Shown in pieces: positions 59,921 through 64,000 of a stretch of 64,000 nt of DNA (positions are counted from its first letter, which is position 1; the number at the start of each line of letters is the position of its first letter). Position numbers and translations under genes: made by a program. The stretch covers positions 9,187,001 to 9,251,000 of the forward strand of contig JAYKKT010000059.1 in the NCBI GenBank assembly GCA_036023115.1, in the 5' to 3' direction. The stretch is from Brasenia schreberi (taxonomy: Eukaryota > Streptophyta > Magnoliopsida > Nymphaeales > Cabombaceae). Below the pieces are notes generated by a model. The model was not told the origin of the DNA, did not search any database, and worked only from the letters and a program-made list of their open reading frames with translations.

Positions 59921-60289
59921 GTTTCATACTATGTCACACAGGTGCTGGTGCGGGTGTGAGATACGACAAATTTTTAAAAATTTGGGTGCGTCGACACGGT
60001 TAAGGTATATAATATTATATATATTATATATTCAACTAATTCAAGCTAGAAGCCTAGAACAAGTGATACATCAATTAACATAAGTATATGACGACAACAG
60101 TAAGTAGACAACTTTATATTAAAGCAAAACAAGTAAAGAACTACTTATTTCATCATAATACACAAATCAATCAAAAGAAAATCAGGATTTGCATATCAAC
60201 AATATTATCATAATATCATTTATCAACTATGAACAATATTAATGTTTGATAAATGAAATAAAGTAATGAACATGTACCTCATAAATTAT

Positions 60290-62512
60290 AGATCTTCACT
60301 ATCAACAATATTATCAACTGAAGGGACTATTGGATCAGTGAATTCCATATTAAGAGTATGCAAATCTTGCCTGTCATCTAAGTGATATTCCTCCGGGTTT
60401 GCATCTCAATATTTTGATGTTCCTTCATTGCAATATATTCAAATAAATAAGAAGAAAAGATCAAATATAATCATCATAATTAATAGAAAAGAAAACAATT
60501 TTGAAAGATTATTAATAAACCAAGTCTTCAGCACAACTACTTGATAGATTGTTCCATTTGATATTGTGAATTTGATAATATGTACTCCAATTTCTTTCAC
60601 AACAAGAAGTAGCATGTTGAGATAATAATTTTGATGGAAGCTTTTGAAGAAGAGGCATCTCAAATCCATAACATGCCCACCAATCTAGTGGATCTTGATA
60701 ATCCCTTGCTTTAAGTGCTTTTAGTGAATCAAGTTTGGCACAAGAAAACTTTTCATATTCAGAATTTACTTGCCTAAGTAGGTATGGGTCACGATAAATC
60801 CTTCTCAAACACATTTGCCTATATCTTGATTAGGAGGACAACGCCCAGTGATCTCATGCAACCATTTCTTCCCATAATATCTTGGATTTAAAGAATGTGC
60901 TAAACAATGCAAGGGAGTGTTGCTTTTGTCCCATCTTGAAACTAATATAGAATGAATATGATCATAAAATGATGATGTCTCGTGAAGTTCTTTTCCCTCG
61001 TGCTTCAAAATTATTGACTCAACTTTTTCAATCATGGTATCCCACATCTCATAAACTTTATGAAGCATTGGTTCATCTTTATCAACTTCTCTCAACATCT
61101 CCCACATAGGCTCTGTGAATTCAAGAAAATATGATACCTTGTCCCACCATAAATCATTACGAATAATAATCTTCACTGCTTGGGCCCTTGTTTGATCTTC
61201 AATCTTGTTACCACGGTATGCATCCCAGCTTGGATCAGTAACCATCTGAATCAATGATGTCTTTGTTATGTTGAATCTTTTTACTATCACAATCAAAAAA
61301 GCAAAACGTGTTTCTGCAACCATCAACAACTTTAAATGAGAATGTCTATTGAATATGACCGAAATTAAATGGTGATTCATTACAAAATTTCTTATCTTCA
61401 TACAATCTGCTGCTATATCTTCAATCCATGAACACAATTCATATGCACGAAGATTATCTTTATCTTCGGATGGCTTACATATACGAGAAAGAGCCACATT
61501 TAAATTGTGAGCTACACAAGGTGTCCAAAAAATGTGTGGATAATCACCTTCCAAACTTAACCCTTCACTTTTACAATTAGCTGTATTATCAGTGATTATT
61601 TGTAGAACATTATCTGGTCCAACACTCTTAATAACTTATACAAATAAATCTTTCAAGTATCATGCAGTTTTAATTTCTCCAGATGCATCAACAGACTTCA
61701 AAAATATTGGCCTACTAATTGAATAAGCAATGAAATTAATGAGTGGACGCCTTTAAATATCACTCTATCCATCATAAACAATAGAAACACCATTAGTTTC
61801 CCATGAAAACTTCTTATGTTCTAAAAGTTTTCCAATATTGGCTTTTTCTTTTTTAAGAATAACGGTTCGCAATTTTTCAGAACTTGGAGGAACATAATCA
61901 TGTAAATTACAATTAGCCAATGAAGTGACAAGATCTTTCCAATATGGATTTCTTGCTATATTAAAAGGAAGTGAACTTGAAAAGAAAAATCTTCCAACCT
62001 TTCTATCCATCTCCTCCCTTCCAACTACATTAAATGATTTTTCAATTGCTCCTCCTCTAAAACCTTTAAATTCACTTTACAATAACTTTCTTTTCTTTTC
62101 TGCATCTTCTTGGTATCCACCAAATAATGGAATATTTTTTCCTTTTTCACTCCTTTCGTTCTTTTTATCATACTCATCTTGCTTTTTCATTAATTGTCTT
62201 CGTAAATCCTCATCCACATTCGGACATGCTCTTATACCATGTTTTTGATAATTTTAAAAGATGTGCTTTAACTCTGGTATATGATTCTGTAAAACTCGTG
62301 TTATAAAATTTACACATAAAATGTGTATTACCTCCACCACCTTCGTATAATTCTCCCTTTTGTACGTACATCCACAATGGTGCATCATCATGAGGTATTG
62401 AAGGTTTTGAAACTTTTGTTGTTGATCCTGAACTTGAAGGAACAGTTCCACCAGAACTCCCAGTAGGGTCAGTACCAATTGATACTCCTTTTCCTTTTCT
62501 ATTGTCGGCCAT
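60290..62512 (-). pseudogene. hAT transposase, BED-DUF659-hATC, frameshifted
   Basis: The order on the minus strand starts with MADNRKGKGVSIGTDPTGSS at 62512. A BED finger at about 62370-62260 follows (HFMCKFYNTSFTESYTRVKA), in which the second expected Cys is Tyr. A linker in another frame (NIPLFGGYQEDAEK) comes next, then DUF659 from about 62010 to 61500 (NPYWKDLVTSLANC; IFWTPCVAHNLNVALSRIC). The core from 61480 includes AETRFAFLIVIVKRFN and SLNPRYYGKKWL to 60805. hATC at 60800-60512 (PLDWWACYGFEMPLLQKLPS; CCERNWSTYYQIHNIKWNNL) is followed, probably after an intron, by an acidic tail near 60410-60295. Frameshifts near 62220 and 60815 and stops near 62070, 61763 and 61640 make it inactive as read. 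It is the most complete transposase here. Confidence 0.82.
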
Positions 62513-63319
62513 TTTTAAGATCAACTCAATTCACAATTTCACAATCTTATTCGAAAAACAAAATATCAAAAACAACAAATAAGAGATGGAGTTAGTCATA
62601 ACATTCATATATCATCAGAAGACTTAATAATACAATAAACAAAATCAGAATTTTGGAGTTGCAACTTGCAATCATCAAGAATTAGAGCAAAACAGTCACT
62701 AGATAACTATCAGAAGTCAGAACCTATCCACTTGAAGGTTGAAGAAGTTACAGATTGCTCTGCGGTCATTTCCATGAGGCAGGAATGTTTTTCCACAAAA
62801 AACTCCACATCTATATTGGCATTTTTGTCCATACATTCTAACAACACCTAGGGATTGTTCGTCTTTAAGCTAAACGATGGGAGGCTATGGAGTTCTTTTC
62901 GTCAAAGTACTTAAAGAAAATCTCCATGGAAAGGTGTATTTTGGAAAATAAGTGTGTGTCTCCATTTTCTTGAGAAAGATGAGTCAGACCCTTTCCTTAA
63001 AGTAGGCTCTTCTGTAACTGTATGCATGAGGAACAACTCGCTTGTGTGATTCTGTTGAGGAACCCACCCACTTCACACTGTAAAAGGGTGGTGAGAAAGT
63101 TCTCACAAAAGCTGAAGCACGATAAGAACAAATCAAGTGCCATATATAAGGAAGAAATAGATGGGAGCAACAACTCGCTTGTGTGATTCTGTTGTGCCCC
63201 TTATGCGTGTTTCTTTGTTATGGCACATTTTCCGGTTTTCCTTTTTTGTAATGAAATCTCTTAAGCCAGAAAAATGGTATGCGGTGTAAGGAGTATACAC
63301 TTGCACTTTTGACAATGGC

Positions 63320-63640
63320 AAAGTGACTCACCGATGGCGGGCGGGCGTGGTGGCGGGCCTGCTGCTGCTGCGCAAAGAGAGGGTTCTCGAGAGAGAGATG
63401 GAGAAGCCCTAATCTGCAAGGGCAGAGGAAGAGGGCAACTCACCAACGGCGCACTTGAGAGGGTTCCAGGGAGAGAGTCGGGCGTGATTCAGAACAGAGA
63501 GGGACTCACCGATGGCGGGCCTGGTGCCTTTGCGCAAAGAAAGGGTTCTCGAGAGTGAGACGGAGCACACTTGACAGGGTTCCTGAGAGAGAGACAGAGC
63601 GCACTTGAGAGGGTTCAGAACAGAAGTCGAGCCTTTTAAA
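63320..63640 (-). promoter_or_regulatory. GC-rich direct repeats upstream of the hAT transposase
   Basis: ACTCACCGATGGCGGGC and GCGCAAAGA(G/A)AGGGTTCTCGAGAG occur twice (near 63328-63395 and 63506-63555), and GCACTTGA(G/C)AGGGTTC several more times. The composition stands out from the AT-rich element. It is plausibly the transposase promoter or first exon on the minus strand. The + strand frame 63334-63558 is probably incidental. Confidence 0.35.
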
Positions 63641-63804
63641 CCTAAAAACTGGACGTTTGTGACCTCAAACACGTTGACCGCACCCATTTATTAAGTCAAC
63701 ACATTGACCTTATCGGTGCCGTACCGACACGGTGTCGGTTTTGGTGTTGGTGTCGACCCCGACACCCCACCTCCTAGAGGTGTCTGTGTGACACAGGTTT
63801 CATA

Positions 63805-64000
63805 TGATTGTAAAAGGCGCAAGGCATGGGATCTCAGGTCCTATGTTGTGAATAGCATTTTGTGCAGCTTAAGCCGACAACCCTATAAACACCCAATTAC
63901 TGCATAAGCAAACGTAGTGGTGTAAAATATTAAAATAAATAAATATAAATTTCACAATTAATTTCAATCAATTTAATACCATTATCATATAGACGCAGTT
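63805..64000. other. Window edge, presumed LSM3 intron
   Basis: AT-rich sequence with no recognised feature. The LSM3 last exon is not seen here. Confidence 0.4.

Larger units (their letters stand above)
59921..63804 (-). mobile_element. hAT family B, near-complete element with transposase
   Basis: The element at 59929-63796 (3868 bases) is flanked by a perfect 8-base duplication GTTTCATA at 59921-59928 and 63797-63804. Ends read CTATGTCACACAG on the left and, on the other strand, CTGTGTCACACAG on the right. Subterminal GTGTCGGTGC/GGTGTCGACCCC motifs are repeated. The transposase is on the minus strand from 62512 to about 60290 with all domains recognisable. A GC-rich zone at 63320-63640 lies upstream of it and may hold its promoter or first exon. 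Confidence 0.87.

Noticed and set aside
63334..63558. + strand frame rich in Gly, Arg and Ala
   Set aside because: Product of the GC-rich direct repeats within the hAT element; no start context or homology, and the transposase is on the other strand.

Overview
The window is nuclear DNA of a flowering plant. The evidence is GT-AG introns of many kilobases, plant LSM3 and WDR48-type genes, RTE and L1-type LINEs, Ty1/copia, hAT and PIF/Harbinger-like elements, and long (TA)n and (GA)n microsatellites. The hAT and RTE load and the very long introns would suit a basal eudicot such as lotus or a magnoliid, but that is a guess and not a species call.

Two host genes can be supported, both on the + strand. 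The first is a WDR48/UAF1-type WD40-repeat gene (LRS1-like in Arabidopsis). It has 16 recognisable coding exons between 10816 and 46837, and probably a non-coding first exon in the CpG-rich stretch near 3180-3420. All detected exons join in frame. However, two propeller segments known from plant homologues were not found, and each gap coincides with transposon-filled DNA. The gene is therefore either damaged or makes a shortened propeller. The second is LSM3, with exons 1 and 2 at 53004-53120 and 53704-53799. Its last exon was not found in the remaining 10 kb and probably lies beyond the window.

Layout: 1-3180 is AT-rich upstream DNA with a foldback repeat and microsatellites. 3180-10804 is the presumed promoter, 5' UTR exon and first intron, filled by a nested stack of RTE LINEs. 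10805-11211 holds WDR48 exons 1-2. 11212-21180 is one giant intron with a hAT MITE, a copia element interrupted by an RTE LINE, and an L1-type fragment. 21181-29833 holds exons 3-8, with an RTE copy beside exon 4 and a 3.1-kb Harbinger-like element. 29834-37092 holds two RTE copies inserted serially at one target, the second carrying a hAT element. 37093-46837 holds exons 9-16 with one more RTE copy. 46838-53003 is intergenic and includes a full-length RTE with a perfect 16-bp target duplication and a hAT MITE that makes up most of the LSM3 upstream region. 53004-64000 is LSM3, whose second intron holds a three-layer hAT nest (54945-57795) and a near-complete hAT (59929-63796).

No bacterial-type operon, CRISPR array, rRNA or tRNA was seen. 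The most informative content is the transposon stratigraphy: many insertions can be delimited to the base by their target-site duplications. No coherent new biochemical system is visible.
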